A DNA stretch of 6,568 nt, taken from contig JAAYNU010000098.1 of assembly GCA_012520695.1 (NCBI GenBank), forward strand, positions 1 to 6,568, given 5' to 3'. Made by a program: the position numbers and the translations under genes. Shown here in pieces: positions 6,171-6,568 of this stretch. The DNA comes from Erysipelothrix sp. (lineage in GTDB: Bacteria > Bacillota_I > Bacilli_A > Erysipelotrichales > Erysipelotrichaceae). How positions within the stretch are numbered: position 1 is the stretch's first letter; each line of letters starts with the position of its first letter. The notes below the pieces were generated by a model, which ran no database searches, was not told the origin of the DNA, and saw nothing but the letters and a program-made list of their open reading frames with translations.

Positions 6171-6568
6171 ATGATAAACAAATTAGTGAATGTTAAAGAT
6201 TGTTCAATTGATGAGTTGTATTCATCGGTATTAGATGTTGTTCAAAGTAAAATCAAGGAAGTTCCTGAAGTCAGTGGCGATCGTACAGTTTATTATATGT
6301 CAGCCGAATTCTTAATCGGGAAGCTTCTTTCAAACAACTTAATGAACTTAGGGATTTATGATGAACTCAAAGAAGAGTTAGAAAATGCAGGGAGAAGCAT
6401 TCAAGAACTTGAGAACTATGAACCAGAACCTGCTTTAGGTAACGGTGGCTTGGGGCGTCTTGCTGCTTGCTTCATGGACTCAATCGCAACACTTGGCATT
6501 AACGGTCAAGGTTTGGGTCTTGTATACCACTATGGTCTCTTCAAACAAGTATTCGACAAGAATCTTCA
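6171..6568 (+). CDS. glgP: Glycogen/maltodextrin phosphorylase, N-terminal part (runs off the window)
   Basis: Cytoplasmic GT35 enzyme that phosphorolyses alpha-1,4-glucans to glucose-1-phosphate using pyridoxal phosphate. The 132 complete codons present show family landmarks: [11 protein letters not shown] at 41-51, [25 protein letters not shown] at 84-108 (glycine-rich active-site loop) and [10 protein letters not shown] at 119-128. The PLP lysine and the catalytic C-terminal half lie beyond the window. The N-terminus is short and lacks the phosphorylation segment of animal phosphorylases, as in other bacterial enzymes. The ATG has AGGAGG at 6159-6164 with a 6-base spacer. Its place after the regulator suggests it uses imported maltodextrin as well as, or instead of, stored glycogen, so malP would be an equally fair name. 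Confidence 0.93.
   Translation, partial: MINKLVNVKDCSIDELYSSVLDVVQSKIKEVPEVSGDRTVYYMSAEFLIGKLLSNNLMNLGIYDELKEELENAGRSIQELENYEPEPALGNGGLGRLAACFMDSIATLGINGQGLGLVYHYGLFKQVFDKNL

Noticed and set aside
1..6568. Novel defence system, mobile element, CRISPR array or RNA gene
   Set aside because: Every gene with enough sequence to judge belongs to a known maltodextrin-use family; I saw no transposase, terminal repeats, spaced repeats, tRNA or riboswitch pattern.

Overview
The window reads as a chromosomal maltose/maltodextrin utilisation locus from a low-GC Gram-positive bacterium (Bacillota). Evidence for this is the AT-rich composition, strong AGGAGG-type ribosome binding sites, two lipoprotein signal peptides with Gram-positive-style lipoboxes, and a site matching the CcpA cre consensus. 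TGA is used as a stop (positions 86-88, 2801-2803, 3652-3654), so the standard bacterial code applies and a code-4 mollicute is excluded. I cannot name the genus; an Erysipelotrichia-like or lactobacillus/bacillus-grade organism would fit.

Layout, all on the + strand. Positions 2-88 hold the last codons of an upstream gene, possibly a LacI/GalR-type regulator. Positions 69-146 form a compact control region: a perfect cre match, an extended -10 promoter and a CpG-centred operator-like dyad. Next come a solute-binding lipoprotein (165-1373), an intrinsic terminator/attenuator (1392-1422), two permease subunits (1442-2803 and 2800-3654), a lipoprotein GH13 alpha-amylase (3651-5108), a LacI-family regulator (5126-6115), a second operator-like palindrome (about 6143-6158) and the 5' end of a glycogen/maltodextrin phosphorylase (6171 to the window end). 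Coding is dense, with no gene-free stretch over 300 bases. The permease and amylase genes are joined by 4-base ATGA overlaps.

Proposed working of the locus: the lipid-anchored amylase outside the membrane cuts starch or glycogen to maltodextrins. The MalE-type lipoprotein captures them, MalF/MalG import them using an ATPase not encoded here (probably a shared MsmX/MalK-type protein), and the phosphorylase releases glucose-1-phosphate in the cytoplasm. The LacI-type regulator probably represses the binding-protein and phosphorylase transcription units through the two dyads, with CcpA adding carbon catabolite control. The terminator after the binding-protein gene would let that gene be expressed in excess over the permeases.

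I found no mobile element, CRISPR array, RNA gene or unrecognised protein system. The interesting parts are regulatory: overlapping control sites, a probable internal promoter for the regulator inside the amylase gene, and a possible second LacI-type regulator just upstream.
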